Shown: positions 15,597 to 24,168 of the stretch, piece after piece
Position numbering within the stretch: position 1 is the first letter of the stretch
Layout of the letters: each line of letters starts with the position of its first letter
DNA from: Bradyrhizobium sp. U87765 SZCCT0048
GTDB lineage: Bacteria > Pseudomonadota > Alphaproteobacteria > Rhizobiales > Xanthobacteraceae
Length of the DNA stretch: 64,000 bases
Direction of reading: 5' to 3'
Assembly (NCBI RefSeq): GCF_018131225.1
Contig: NZ_JAFCMM010000002.1
Span: forward strand, 682,001-746,000
Translations under genes and position numbers: made by a program
Notes under the pieces: generated by a model
The model's database searches: none
Seen by the model: the letters and a program-made list of their open reading frames with translations, nothing else
Told to the model about the DNA's origin: nothing

Positions 15597-17677
15597 GTCG
15601 TCACCATCTCGGTCGTGGTCGCCGGCGCGGCCCGCGCCGGCCCGAAGAATTCCGCATGCAGCCGCAAGGTCGCCTCGACGTTGTAGAGCGCTTCCGCGGC
15701 GCGCGTCGAGACGGCTTCTTCGGCATCGCCGAGCACGCGCTGGCGCGCGCCGATGAGAACCGCGATCGGCATCTCCGGCGCACGGTCGCGTGCCATGCCG
15801 GCGAAATAGGTCGCGAGCGCCGTCAATGCATCCTGCACGGCCGCCGCTGCCGACGGCGGCAACACCAGGCGCAGGGCGCGCAGCAGCAGGATGTTGAGGC
15901 CGATGCGCAGTCCCGCGAGGCTCGCCTGGAGATGGGCGCGCTGCACCTCGACCATCGGATCGAGCCGCATGAACAGCGCATTGATGCGGTCGAACATCCG
16001 GCTCTCGAACACCGAGCGCTCCTCCACTACCGCGCCGCCGGCAGCCTGCGCGAGGTCGCGGAAGAAGCCGCGGGTGAGGCGCCGCACCGCCCAGTCGGTG
16101 CCGAGCGGCCGCAGCAGGCCGAGCGCCGCCGCGCCAATGCCGATGCCGAGGATGTAGCCGATCGCGCCGTTGGCGAAATTGGCGAAATCGTAGTCCATCG
16201 CGTTGGTGAGACCGATCAGGCCGCCGGCGACGAAGATCAGCGGCATGGTGTAGGGAATGGCCGCCGGCGCGGTCAGCAGCAGGCCGCAGGTCAGATAGAA
16301 CGGCGCCAGCGCGATCGCCAGCGCCGGAAAGGTCGACAGCGTCGGCAGCAGCGCGAACAGGTACAGCCCGGCGATTAGCACGCCGACGACACTCATCTTG
16401 AGGAACTGGGCCGACGCCGCGGCCGGGTTGTCGCGCGCGCCCATGATCGCGCACATGATGCCGGCGAAGGTCACGGCGGTCGGGCCGTTCGACCAGGCCG
16501 AGAAGATCCAGAACGTGCTGGCGATCATCACCGTCACGGCCGACACCAGCCCGCCGACCACCGCGAACGAGACGTCGCGATAGGGGCGGAACGAGGGCGC
16601 CGCATCATCGCCGGGCAGGCGCCGCCCGACGGCGATATGCGTGCGGATCCAGACCGTCTGCCGCCACATCGCCAGTACGTCGCCGAGCCGCAGCAGAATG
16701 CTGCGCACCAGGAAAGCGTCCGGCTCCGTCCGCAGCGCCTGCGTCGGTGGCAACTGCGCCGCGATTTCGGCGTCGAGCGCGCGCTCCTCCTCGCTCTCCA
16801 CCTGCGCATCCTCGGGCGTCTTCGCCCCGGCGGTGGCGGCGATGTGAGCGGCGGTGCGTTCGAGAAGCGGCTGCACCAGGCCCGCCGTATCGGGGCGGCG
16901 CTGCTCCAGCACCGCAAAGCGATCGTAGACCGACATCAGCAGCGCCAGCAGCGACAGGATCTTGCCCTCGAACTGCCTGATCACCCCGTCGACCGCCCGC
17001 AACGCCGGGGTATCGAGCACGGCAAACACCCGCAACGCATCCAGCGCAATCACTGCCGAGATGATCTGGCGGCGGTCGGCGAGGCCCTTGGCCTCGTTCT
17101 CGCGGCCGCGCAACGCATCGCCCGCCCAGCGCGCCATGCTCGGCAGCGTCGCATCCAGCGCCTTGCGCAGCGCATCGCCGGCGCGCTGCGGCAGCACGAC
17201 GTGATGCATCAGCGCGCCGCAGGCGATGCCAAGCATGATCTCGAGACAGCGCGCGACCGCGAAATCGAACGCGCCGTTCGGCGCCAGCGCCGCCGGCAGG
17301 CCGATGATCGCCGCCGAGTAGCCCGACAGCATGCCGACATAGGCCTGCGGCGCATCGCGCAGGTAGATCGAGACGAAGGTGCCAAGGCCGATCCACAGCG
17401 CGAGCGCCAGGCAGAACAGCTCCGGCGAGTTGGAAAACAGGCTGACCATCACCAGCGACATCACTGCGCCGATCAGCGTGCCGAGCACGCGATACAGCGA
17501 CTTCGCCAGCACCATGCCGGCGAACGGCTGCGAGACGATATAGACCGTCGTGACGGACCAACTCGGCTGCGACAGGTCGAGACGAAACGCGATGAACAGC
17601 GCCAGCATCGCCGCGGCGAAGGTCTTCACCGAGAACAGGCCATCACGCCAGCTCAGCCGTTGGAGAATCTGCAACAT
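15593..17677 (-). CDS. FUSC-family efflux permease (AaeB-like)
   Basis: A 694-aa inner-membrane protein with two blocks of about six helices separated by a soluble region, the arrangement of AaeB/FUSC transporters. The first block opens FAAAMLALFIAFRLDLSQPS and contains PQAYVGMLSGYSAAIIGLPA; the second includes FAGIMCAIMGARDNPAAASA. The start is taken at 17677 (MLQILQRLSWRDGLFS), where the protein begins in relatives; the ribosome site is weak. It heads the coupled FUSC-DUF1656-HlyD operon, likely an aromatic-acid or toxic-weak-acid pump. Confidence 0.85.
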   Translation of the reverse strand: MLQILQRLSWRDGLFSVKTFAAAMLALFIAFRLDLSQPSWSVTTVYIVSQPFAGMVLAKSLYRVLGTLIGAVMSLVMVSLFSNSPELFCLALALWIGLGTFVSIYLRDAPQAYVGMLSGYSAAIIGLPAALAPNGAFDFAVARCLEIMLGIACGALMHHVVLPQRAGDALRKALDATLPSMARWAGDALRGRENEAKGLADRRQIISAVIALDALRVFAVLDTPALRAVDGVIRQFEGKILSLLALLMSVYDRFAVLEQRRPDTAGLVQPLLERTAAHIAATAGAKTPEDAQVESEEERALDAEIAAQLPPTQALRTEPDAFLVRSILLRLGDVLAMWRQTVWIRTHIAVGRRLPGDDAAPSFRPYRDVSFAVVGGLVSAVTVMIASTFWIFSAWSNGPTAVTFAGIMCAIMGARDNPAAASAQFLKMSVVGVLIAGLYLFALLPTLSTFPALAIALAPFYLTCGLLLTAPAAIPYTMPLIFVAGGLIGLTNAMDYDFANFANGAIGYILGIGIGAAALGLLRPLGTDWAVRRLTRGFFRDLAQAAGGAVVEERSVFESRMFDRINALFMRLDPMVEVQRAHLQASLAGLRIGLNILLLRALRLVLPPSAAAAVQDALTALATYFAGMARDRAPEMPIAVLIGARQRVLGDAEEAVSTRAAEALYNVEATLRLHAEFFGPARAAPATTTEMVTT

Positions 17678-17853
17678 GCGGGGAATGGTAGCGGAACAGG
17701 ACGACAGAAACGACGGTGCGTTAGCACCAATCGGCCGCGCCGGCATCCGGCCCGACCGCATGCCTGAGGTCCGGACCGGACGGAACTCCGCACCGCCCCT
17801 GCCACGGCATCGCCCAACATTCTCCCGATTGTGAGGCGACCATTCGAACGTGG

Positions 17854-17869
17854 TTAAGCCATACTTAAC
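17854..17869 (+). promoter_or_regulatory. CtrA-type box
   Basis: TTAA (17854-17857), seven bases, TTAAC (17865-17869), an exact match to the alphaproteobacterial CtrA full site TTAA-N7-TTAAC. It is also symmetric (GTTAAG-N5-CTTAAC). It lies 52 bp before the start of the secreted-protein gene at 17921. Regulation by CtrA is inferred. Confidence 0.5.
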
Positions 17870-17920
17870 AAGTCTTTGCGAAGACCCGTCGGGGGTGGTT
17901 GAAGCAGTGGGGAGCACAGC

Positions 17921-18664
17921 TTGACCTTGCGAACGACACTTGGCGTAGCGGCTCTGCTTGCACTGTCCGGCGCGGCGGCAGCGATGGCCATCGGCTATGC
18001 GCACCTGCGTGACGACGACATGCCCCAGGCCCAGGCCGGGATGACTGAAGCCACCGATTCCGCAGCGGATTTCCCGATCGCCAATACCTCCGGCAAGACC
18101 GACAGGCTGCCGGTTGCGGCGCCGTTCCGCCTCGCCTCCTATTCCCTGTCCGACACCCCCGCCGCGGATGCGCCGGCGACGCCGGTGAGCCGCTATGCGT
18201 CGGCGGATCCCACCCCCTCCGACATCAGGTTGCCCGACGCCCTGAAGCCCGCCGTCGCCGATCCGGCCCCGGCTAAAATGGATGCGGCGGCGTCCAGGCA
18301 GGACGCGGCCGCTGCGAAAGCCAAGGTGGCGGCGCTGCCGCCGCCCAAGCCGGCGAAGCCGACCAATGTCATTCTCAACGACGCCCAGATCGCCAGCCTG
18401 AAACAGCGCCTGCGCCTCAGCCCGATGCAGGAGCCGTACTGGCCTGAAATCGAGGCGGCGCTGCGTGGCGTGGTCAAGCAGATCTACGAAGCCAACAAGA
18501 ACGGCCACGGCAAGCCGGTGCCGGTCGACACCAGCACGGCCGAGGTCGAGCGGCTGAAGACCGCGGCGATGCCGCTGCTGATGCAGATGCGCCCAGACCA
18601 GAAGGCCGAGGTGATCAACCTCGCCCGCATCATCGGCATGGAGAAGCTGGTCGCGATGCTGTAG
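17921..18664 (+). CDS. Conserved exported protein of unknown function
   Basis: A 247-aa protein beginning at TTG 17921, chosen because GGGGAG lies six bases upstream. It has an N-terminal hydrophobic helix (TLGVAALLALSGAAAAMAIG), then a low-complexity Ala/Pro/Asp region to about residue 145. The folded C-terminal domain begins VILNDAQIASLKQRLRLSPM and continues EPYWPEIEAALRGVVKQIY, ending MRPDQKAEVINLARIIGMEK. That domain looks helical and loosely like Spy/LTXXQ-type periplasmic proteins, but I do not claim this. A CtrA-like box lies upstream. Confidence 0.65.
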   Translation: MTLRTTLGVAALLALSGAAAAMAIGYAHLRDDDMPQAQAGMTEATDSAADFPIANTSGKTDRLPVAAPFRLASYSLSDTPAADAPATPVSRYASADPTPSDIRLPDALKPAVADPAPAKMDAAASRQDAAAAKAKVAALPPPKPAKPTNVILNDAQIASLKQRLRLSPMQEPYWPEIEAALRGVVKQIYEANKNGHGKPVPVDTSTAEVERLKTAAMPLLMQMRPDQKAEVINLARIIGMEKLVAML

Positions 18665-18931
18665 CGGCCGGCGCCTGCACGGTGTGGTGGATCTGACATT
18701 CGTCAAGGAGCCGGCCGCCAAAGTGCCTGCCGCGACGTGATCCGGCTGCAAGCGGATCGCAGGCGCGGCCGTTGCACTGCGCGCACGCTGTGATCACACA
18801 CTTTCCTGATATCCCGACCCTTGACTTGCCCGCCGATTCCCGGCGGCAATGCGAGGTGTTGAAGGTGGGGCCACGCGGGGCGGCGCGGCCGCCATGATCA
18901 TTATCGTTTGCTATCGATTTCAGGAGCCCCG

Positions 18932-19657
18932 ATGCTGAAAGTCATCGTTCCCGTCGTCGCGCTGCTGCTGGCCGCGACCGGCGCCCACGCCTCCGAGATC
19001 AGCGGAGTCCCTCACGTGGTCAGCGGCGACGCCGTGACCATCGGCAAGAGCCGCATCCGCCTCGCCGCCGTCGCCGCGCCCGGCCTCGAGCAGCTGTGCA
19101 TCAATGCTGCCGGCGAGCGCTGGACCTGCGGCCTCGCGGCCCGCGACGAACTCGCCAAGCATGTCGAAGGCAAATCCTGGACCTGCCAGCCCCAGCGCAC
19201 CGACCGCTATGGCCGCTCGGTCGCCAAATGCACCATGGACGGCGAGGACGTGGCCCACTGGCTGGTACGATCCGGATGGGCCATCGCGGTCACGCGAATC
19301 TCCCACGACTATGTGCCCGACGAAACCGCCGCGAAGGGGGAGAAAATCGGCCTGTGGGCCGGCGCCTTCATCGCGCCGCCGGAATGGCGCCGCCGCAACA
19401 AGCAGGCTCCCGTGCTCGGCGGGCTCGACGTCAACCGCGCCTCGCGCGCGACACTGCTGCGCGGACGCTCGGCCTCGACGCCACCGTCGCCGGAGTGCGC
19501 CATCAAGGGTCATGTCAACTGGTCCGGCACCTGCATCTATCATGAGCCCGGCGGCCGCTGGTACGCCCGCGTCAAGATGGAGCCCGACAACGGCGACCGC
19601 TGGTTCTGCTCGCGCGAGGAAGCCGAACTCGCTGATTGCCGCGAGACCAAGCGTTAG
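18932..19657 (+). CDS. Exported SNase-like nuclease-fold protein
   Basis: A 241-aa secreted protein: signal peptide to about residue 21 (LLLAATGAHA), then a staphylococcal-nuclease fold (VVSGDAVTIGKSRIRLAAVA, WTCQPQRTDRYGRSVAKCTM, LVRSGWAIAV, GLWAGAFIAPPEWR). A Cys-rich C-terminal module follows (CAIKGHVNWSGTCIYHEPGG, RWFCSREEAELADC), as often found after SNase domains. The usual Asp after RLAAV and the Glu-Arg catalytic set are altered (RLAAVAAPGLEQ), so nuclease activity is uncertain. CAGGAG precedes the ATG. Confidence 0.75.
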   Translation: MLKVIVPVVALLLAATGAHASEISGVPHVVSGDAVTIGKSRIRLAAVAAPGLEQLCINAAGERWTCGLAARDELAKHVEGKSWTCQPQRTDRYGRSVAKCTMDGEDVAHWLVRSGWAIAVTRISHDYVPDETAAKGEKIGLWAGAFIAPPEWRRRNKQAPVLGGLDVNRASRATLLRGRSASTPPSPECAIKGHVNWSGTCIYHEPGGRWYARVKMEPDNGDRWFCSREEAELADCRETKR

Positions 19658-19678
19658 CGGCGGCGATCCCGCCGGCCG

Positions 19679-20482
19679 TCAGCCCCGTGCGGGCGCGCGG
19701 CGCTCGACCACCAGCGACTGGATGACCCGGCCGAAATAGCCGGTGCCATCGGCCAGCCGCGCGATCGACAGGCCCGCGCCGTCCGGCCCTGAATACGACT
19801 CGGCATTGACCAGGATCCAGTCGCCGACCGGCTGGCGGGCGAGATTGATGGTGAGATCGGCGTTGATGAACGTCCACTGCGCGAAGTCCAGCGACGGCGA
19901 CGTGCCGTTGCAGAAGTCCGACGCGATGACCGCACGCAGCAGCGGGGTCAGCGCCTGCCCTTCGACCAGCGGCAGATTGGCGCGAAACCAGATCGCCGCC
20001 CGCCCGAGTGCAATGAAGCGGCCGAACGCCGGCCGCATCGTCATGGTGGCGAGGAAGGCGTTGCGCTGGGAGTCGCCGATATCCTCGACGCACTGATCGG
20101 GAGGGGGAACGTCGAGCGGCGGCGTCGCCGCCATCTCCGGCACCACGTTGGCCACCGTCCTGATCCGGAGCACGCTGGCGCGCACCACCTCGACTCCCTC
20201 GGCGAACAGGCGGATGTCGCAGAGCTGGATCTTGCGGCCTTCCTTGACCACCTCGCTGGTGAAGGTCAGCGGCGCGACCGGCACCGGACGCATCAGATCG
20301 ATGGTCAGGCGCGCGACATGCATCGGCACCGGTGACGGCATTGCCTCCGCGATCCAGGCGACCAGCGCCGCCGGCGGCGAGCCGTGCTGCGCGCGGGGAT
20401 CCCATGGTCCGCCGGCCAGCGGACTGGTCCAGACCTGGTTTCCCTCGACGCGAAAGATCGCATCACGCGGCGCCGCCGTCAT
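19679..20482 (-). CDS. Thioesterase-superfamily protein, TesB-like double hotdog
   Basis: A 267-aa protein of the acyl-CoA thioesterase/acyl-ACP thioesterase-like type with two hotdog halves. Visible segments are WDPRAQHGSPPAALVAWIAE at the start of the first fold, VARLTIDLMRPVPVAPLTF, and in the second half FINADLTINLARQPVGDWIL and YFGRVIQSLVVERR. The start at 20482 is preferred because the upstream extension is Cys/Arg-rich and does not look coding. It is convergent with the nuclease-like gene and lies 40 bp downstream of the flavoenzyme gene. Confidence 0.75.
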   Translation of the reverse strand: MTAAPRDAIFRVEGNQVWTSPLAGGPWDPRAQHGSPPAALVAWIAEAMPSPVPMHVARLTIDLMRPVPVAPLTFTSEVVKEGRKIQLCDIRLFAEGVEVVRASVLRIRTVANVVPEMAATPPLDVPPPDQCVEDIGDSQRNAFLATMTMRPAFGRFIALGRAAIWFRANLPLVEGQALTPLLRAVIASDFCNGTSPSLDFAQWTFINADLTINLARQPVGDWILVNAESYSGPDGAGLSIARLADGTGYFGRVIQSLVVERRAPARG

Positions 20483-20522
20483 GACGGCCCGCCCGGGACA
20501 TGACGTGACATCATCGCAGCGG

Positions 20523-21491
20523 TCACAGCGCCGGATCGATCGCCTCGTCATACTCCCGCTTGAAGCGGGCGATCAGCTCGGCCGCAGGCAGCACCGCATC
20601 GATGCTGCCGACGCCCTGGCCGCTGCCCCAGATCTCCTTCCACGCCTTCGGTCGCGCCCGCTCGCCGCTGGCGTCGGTGCCGAAGTTCATCTTCGAGGGA
20701 TCGGAGACCGGCAGGTTCTCGGGATCGAGGCCCGAGGCGAGGATCGACGGTTTGAGATAGTTGCCGTGCACGCCGGTGAACAGGTTGGAGTAGACGATGT
20801 CCTCCGCCCCCGAGGTCGTGATCATCTCCTTGTACTTCTCGACCGCGTTGGCCTCCTTGGTCGCGATGAACGCCGAGCCGATATAGGCGAAGTCCGCGCC
20901 CAGCACGCGTGCCGCGCGGATGGCGCGGCCGGTGGCGATCGCGCCCGACAGCGCGATCGGGCCATCGAACCAGCGCCGCGTCTCGGCGACGAACGCGAAC
21001 GGCGAGATCTGGCCGGCATGACCGCCGGCGCCGGCCGCCACCAGCACGAGACCATCGGCGCCCTTCTCGATCGCCTTGCGGGCGAACTTCTGGTTGATGA
21101 CGTCGTGGAAGGTGATGCCGCCCCAGCCATGGACGGCCTGGTTGAGATCCTCGCGCGCGCCGAGCGAAGTGATCACCATCGGCACGCGATACTTCGCGCA
21201 CAGCGCCATGTCGTGATCGAGGCGGTTGTTCGACTTGTGAACGATCTGGTTGACGGCGAACGGCGCCGACGGACGCTCGGGATGGGCGCGATCGTAGGCC
21301 GCGAGCTCTTCGGTGATCCGCGCCAGCCATTCGTCGAGCAATTCCGGCGGACGGGCGTTGAGCGCCGGAAACGATCCGACGATGCCGGCCTTGCACTGGG
21401 CGATCACGAGGTCGGGATTGGAGACGATGAACAGCGGCGAGCCGATCACCGGCAGCGACAGACGACCCTTAAACAAGGCAGGCATGGACAT
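20523..21491 (-). CDS. Nitronate monooxygenase-like flavin enzyme
   Basis: A 322-aa TIM-barrel FMN enzyme of the 2-nitropropane dioxygenase/nitronate monooxygenase family. Signatures are GSPLFIVSNPDLVIAQCKAG at the N-terminus, VLVAAGAGGHAGQISPF (FMN phosphate and substrate region), GPIALSGAIATGRAIRAARV and GADFAYIGSAFIATKEA. It oxidises alkyl nitronates or, in relatives, acts as an NAD(P)H:flavin oxidoreductase. It may be co-transcribed with the downstream thioesterase. Confidence 0.85.
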   Translation of the reverse strand: MSMPALFKGRLSLPVIGSPLFIVSNPDLVIAQCKAGIVGSFPALNARPPELLDEWLARITEELAAYDRAHPERPSAPFAVNQIVHKSNNRLDHDMALCAKYRVPMVITSLGAREDLNQAVHGWGGITFHDVINQKFARKAIEKGADGLVLVAAGAGGHAGQISPFAFVAETRRWFDGPIALSGAIATGRAIRAARVLGADFAYIGSAFIATKEANAVEKYKEMITTSGAEDIVYSNLFTGVHGNYLKPSILASGLDPENLPVSDPSKMNFGTDASGERARPKAWKEIWGSGQGVGSIDAVLPAAELIARFKREYDEAIDPAL

Positions 21492-21625
21492 TCGAAAGAT
21501 CCCTATCCCTTATGGCGCAGATGACGTTGTTCATCGTTGACCGGGCGCGCATGCGCCCTCGCATCGGACGACGATGCCAGAAGGGCGGCGGGAAAGGCAA
21601 TGTTGCAGACGCGTATCGGCGCCAG

Positions 21626-22201
21626 TTACTGGCACAATGCCCGTATGACGAAATTTTCGACGCGGCACTGCCCGAGATCTTCCTTCTTGCCGGACAGCAG
21701 CACGCTCGCAGAGCAGCTCTCGGCGGAGTCGGAATCCAGGCTCTGGCCTTCCTTGTAGCCCTTGTCGGTGCAGAGCCTGGTCGCCGCCGACTTGCAATCG
21801 GGCGCGCCGTTGGCCGCCAGCTGGCACTTCACCCGGCCTGCCACGACCTTGCCCTTGGAGAAACGCGTCAGGCTGTCGGTGGCATCCTTCGCGCGGGTGT
21901 TGATGTCGTCGAGGGTCTGTTGCGGCGACTTGAGCGTCGGCCATCCGAGCGGCGGGTCGCTGAAGAACTTGCCGATCTCGTCGACGAAACCACCGGAGCC
22001 GGCGGGATGCTCGGGCGCCAGCGTCACTGGCACCCCTGGCGGCTGCGGCGCGGCCTGCACCACCGGCGGCGGCACGCTCGGAACCTGTTGCAGGCCCGCA
22101 GTCTGCGCGGCGACGCCGGTCACGGCTGCGCCCGTCGCCCAGGCAACGCTCAGCATCGCTACCACGGCATAACGCCCGATCATCCGCGATCGATCAGCCA
22201 T
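21626..22201 (-). CDS. Exported Cys-containing hypothetical protein
   Basis: A 191-aa protein with a signal peptide (MIGRYAVVAMLSVAWATGA, cleaved near VAA-QT), a Pro/Val-rich linker, then a helical segment (TLDDINTRAKDATDSLTRFS). The small Cys-rich domain has six cysteines in KCQLAANGAPDCKSAATRLC, ESCSASVLLSG and CRVENFVIRALCQ, likely three disulfides in the periplasm. I recognise it as a conserved-type rhizobial exported protein but cannot assign a function. The gap to the flavoenzyme start is 134 bp. Confidence 0.6.
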   Translation of the reverse strand: MADRSRMIGRYAVVAMLSVAWATGAAVTGVAAQTAGLQQVPSVPPPVVQAAPQPPGVPVTLAPEHPAGSGGFVDEIGKFFSDPPLGWPTLKSPQQTLDDINTRAKDATDSLTRFSKGKVVAGRVKCQLAANGAPDCKSAATRLCTDKGYKEGQSLDSDSAESCSASVLLSGKKEDLGQCRVENFVIRALCQ

Positions 22202-22381
22202 TGCCGAACCCGATCCCCTTCGCGCAAGACATGTTCGGACATACTATAGCGCTTTCATGCGACGTGGATACCGGCCACATGCATGCGGTCGCGTCAAAAC
22301 AACGCGTCGCGCATCGTCCGCACAAACTTCATCTGCACAGGATGCAGGATTTTTCCCGGCCGTGTTCGGCCGTACGCACAC

Positions 22382-22963
22382 TCAGAACATCCGGAATGCG
22401 ATGACGAAGCCCAGCACCAGCACGCCGACGCCGATCGCCACCCACAACCCCAGGCGCTTCTCGATGCTCGCCCGGATCCACTCGCCGTAGCGATTCATCA
22501 GGATCGCCACGACGAAAAAGCGGCCGCCGCGCGCGATGATCGAGAACAGGACGAAGAGCAGCAGGTTGTAGCCGGCGAAGCCAGAGGTAATGGTGACGAT
22601 CTTGTAGGGGATCGGGGTCAGGCCCTTGAGCAGGATGATCCAGGCCCCGTACTCCGCATAGGCGGTGCGGAACTGCTCGACACGGTCACCATAGCCGTAG
22701 AGGTGGATCAGCCACTGCCCGACCGAGTCGTAGAGAATGGCGCCGATGGCATAGCCCGCGACACCGCCGAGCACCGAAGTCAGGGTGCAGACCACCGCAT
22801 AGAGCCATGCCCGCTGCGGGCGGGCCAGCGACATCGGGATCAGCATGACGTCCGGCGGCACCGGAAAGAACGAGCTTTCGGCGAAAGACACCGCTCCCAT
22901 GAGCCAGAGCGAATAGGGCTTGTCGGCGGCGGCTACGCACCAGTCGTAAATACGTCTCAGCAT
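22382..22963 (-). CDS. DedA-family membrane protein (YqaA-like)
   Basis: A 193-aa inner-membrane protein of the DedA/SNARE-associated family, a group tied to lipid-carrier flipping and membrane homeostasis. Typical segments are GAVSFAESSFFPVPPDVMLI, VLGGVAGYAIGAILY, LLKGLTPIPYKIVTITSGFA (the re-entrant region with the conserved Gly-Pro-Pro set) and a C-terminal helix. The ATG at 22963 (MLRRIYDWCV) starts the conserved part; the longer upstream frame looks non-coding. It lies 61 bp downstream of hisE. Confidence 0.83.
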   Translation of the reverse strand: MLRRIYDWCVAAADKPYSLWLMGAVSFAESSFFPVPPDVMLIPMSLARPQRAWLYAVVCTLTSVLGGVAGYAIGAILYDSVGQWLIHLYGYGDRVEQFRTAYAEYGAWIILLKGLTPIPYKIVTITSGFAGYNLLLFVLFSIIARGGRFFVVAILMNRYGEWIRASIEKRLGLWVAIGVGVLVLGFVIAFRMF

Positions 22964-23024
22964 GGGGCGATGAAGCACCGTCCGGCGGATTTGTCCATGT
23001 CGGGAACGACGATTTGGCCGCGTT

Positions 23025-23426
23025 TCAGCGCTGTTTGCGCAAACGATCGGCCGAAATCGCGACAATTGGCCGCCGGTTCAGGCCGGCAGCCGTTTGCTTG
23101 GCCAACTTCGCAGCATTTTTGGGCAGCTTTTCGGCAATGCCCAACAGCCGCTCACGGCGGTCCATCTCCGCCCAGACGTCGGCCGGACGAACCCCGGCTG
23201 AAGCCCACAGCACGGCGAGGTTGTAGAGGAGATCGGCACTTTCCCGCACGATGGCGTCGGTATCACCGCCGACCGTATCGATCGCCACCTCGATGGCTTC
23301 TTCCGCCACCTTCTTGGCCATCTTGGCCGGGCCTTGCTGAAACAGGCGCGCGGTTCGGGACGCGGCGGGATCGAGGTCCCTTGCCGCCAACACCGCAGTG
23401 TAGAGCCGCTCCAGCGAATCACTCAT
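23025..23426 (-). CDS. hisE: Phosphoribosyl-ATP diphosphatase
   Basis: A 133-aa enzyme of the second step of histidine synthesis, hydrolysing PR-ATP to PR-AMP. The MazG-like helical core shows KKVAEEAIEVAIDTVGG and RESADLLYNLAVLWA, with the metal-binding acidic residues EExxE and ExxD. The protein is longer than usual for HisE (about 100-110 aa), with a basic C-terminal tail (AISADRLRKQR). No other his gene is in the window, so it is outside the common hisBHAFE cluster and might be a second copy. Confidence 0.8.
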   Translation of the reverse strand: MSDSLERLYTAVLAARDLDPAASRTARLFQQGPAKMAKKVAEEAIEVAIDTVGGDTDAIVRESADLLYNLAVLWASAGVRPADVWAEMDRRERLLGIAEKLPKNAAKLAKQTAAGLNRRPIVAISADRLRKQR

Positions 23427-23541
23427 TCGCTGAGCTTAGACAAAACACATGTCCCTGGTGTTAACGGCCGGCCCCGCAAAAAGCCGCACCCTTCGCCGGT
23501 CGGCCGGCGAAGGGTGGGCAGGATCTGTCGGTGCGGAAGCG

Positions 23542-23934
23542 CTACCAGCCGCCGTAGTAGCGCGGGCCGTAGCCGCCACCATAATACCCGGGACCACCGC
23601 CATAGTAGCCGGGCCCGCCATAATAATAGCGATCGCGGTAGTAGTCGCGGCGCTGCTGTTCGGCGACCACGCCGCCGATGATGCCGGCGACCGCACCGAA
23701 CGCGGCGATCGCGGCGGCGTTGTTGTTGCCGTGGTAACGGCGCGCACGGCGGCGCGCCGCGCTGAAGTCCGTGGCATCGCTCGCGGCCGTCAGGCCGGTC
23801 GTTGCCGCCTTTGCCGGCACCGGCGTGGCGGCGCGCGCCGGCGGCGCCTCGACCGCCGTCGCAACGAGAGCCGCGACCAGCGCCGCGGCCACACCGCGGC
23901 CGGCGGACGACATGAGATTCCGACGCATCAACAT
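23542..23934 (-). CDS. Exported glycine/tyrosine-rich protein, predicted stress-sigma target
   Basis: A 130-aa protein with a signal peptide (GRGVAAALVAALVATAVEAPPARA), a basic stretch (RRRARRYHGNNN), a glycine-zipper-like helix (AAIAAFGAVAGIIGGVVAEQ) and a repetitive tail of GG/YY units (YYGGPGYYGGGPGYYGGGYG). GGAGGAG precedes the ATG at 23934. An exact EcfG-type promoter lies 51 bp upstream, so it is probably induced in the general stress response. Function is unknown; such glycine-zipper proteins often insert in or coat the outer membrane. Confidence 0.65.
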   Translation of the reverse strand: MLMRRNLMSSAGRGVAAALVAALVATAVEAPPARAATPVPAKAATTGLTAASDATDFSAARRRARRYHGNNNAAAIAAFGAVAGIIGGVVAEQQRRDYYRDRYYYGGPGYYGGGPGYYGGGYGPRYYGGW

Positions 23935-23984
23935 CTCAGCACTCCTCCGATACCCCCGGGTCGATCCTCGACCAGACGTACGAA

Positions 23985-24009
23985 AACGTGTGACAGCACT
24001 TCGGGTTCC
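23985..24009 (-). promoter_or_regulatory. EcfG-type promoter of the Gly/Tyr-rich protein gene
   Basis: On the minus strand GGAAC (24005-24009), 16 bases, CGTT (23985-23988): the exact general-stress sigma consensus. The start would be a few bases downstream, giving a leader of roughly 45 nt before the gene start at 23934. Confidence 0.7.
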
Positions 24010-24168
24010 ATGCCTCGGGTGCGGCGAAATGACGTTTGGCGGCGGCCATCCCCGCGCGCCACGTAACCTGCTACCATCCAGCCGGCGCGGGGGAGCGGCC
24101 ACCGCCACTGTCCCGCCACTCCGGCACCGCAACCTTTCCGGCATCGTCCGGACCCTCCGGCCTGCGAG

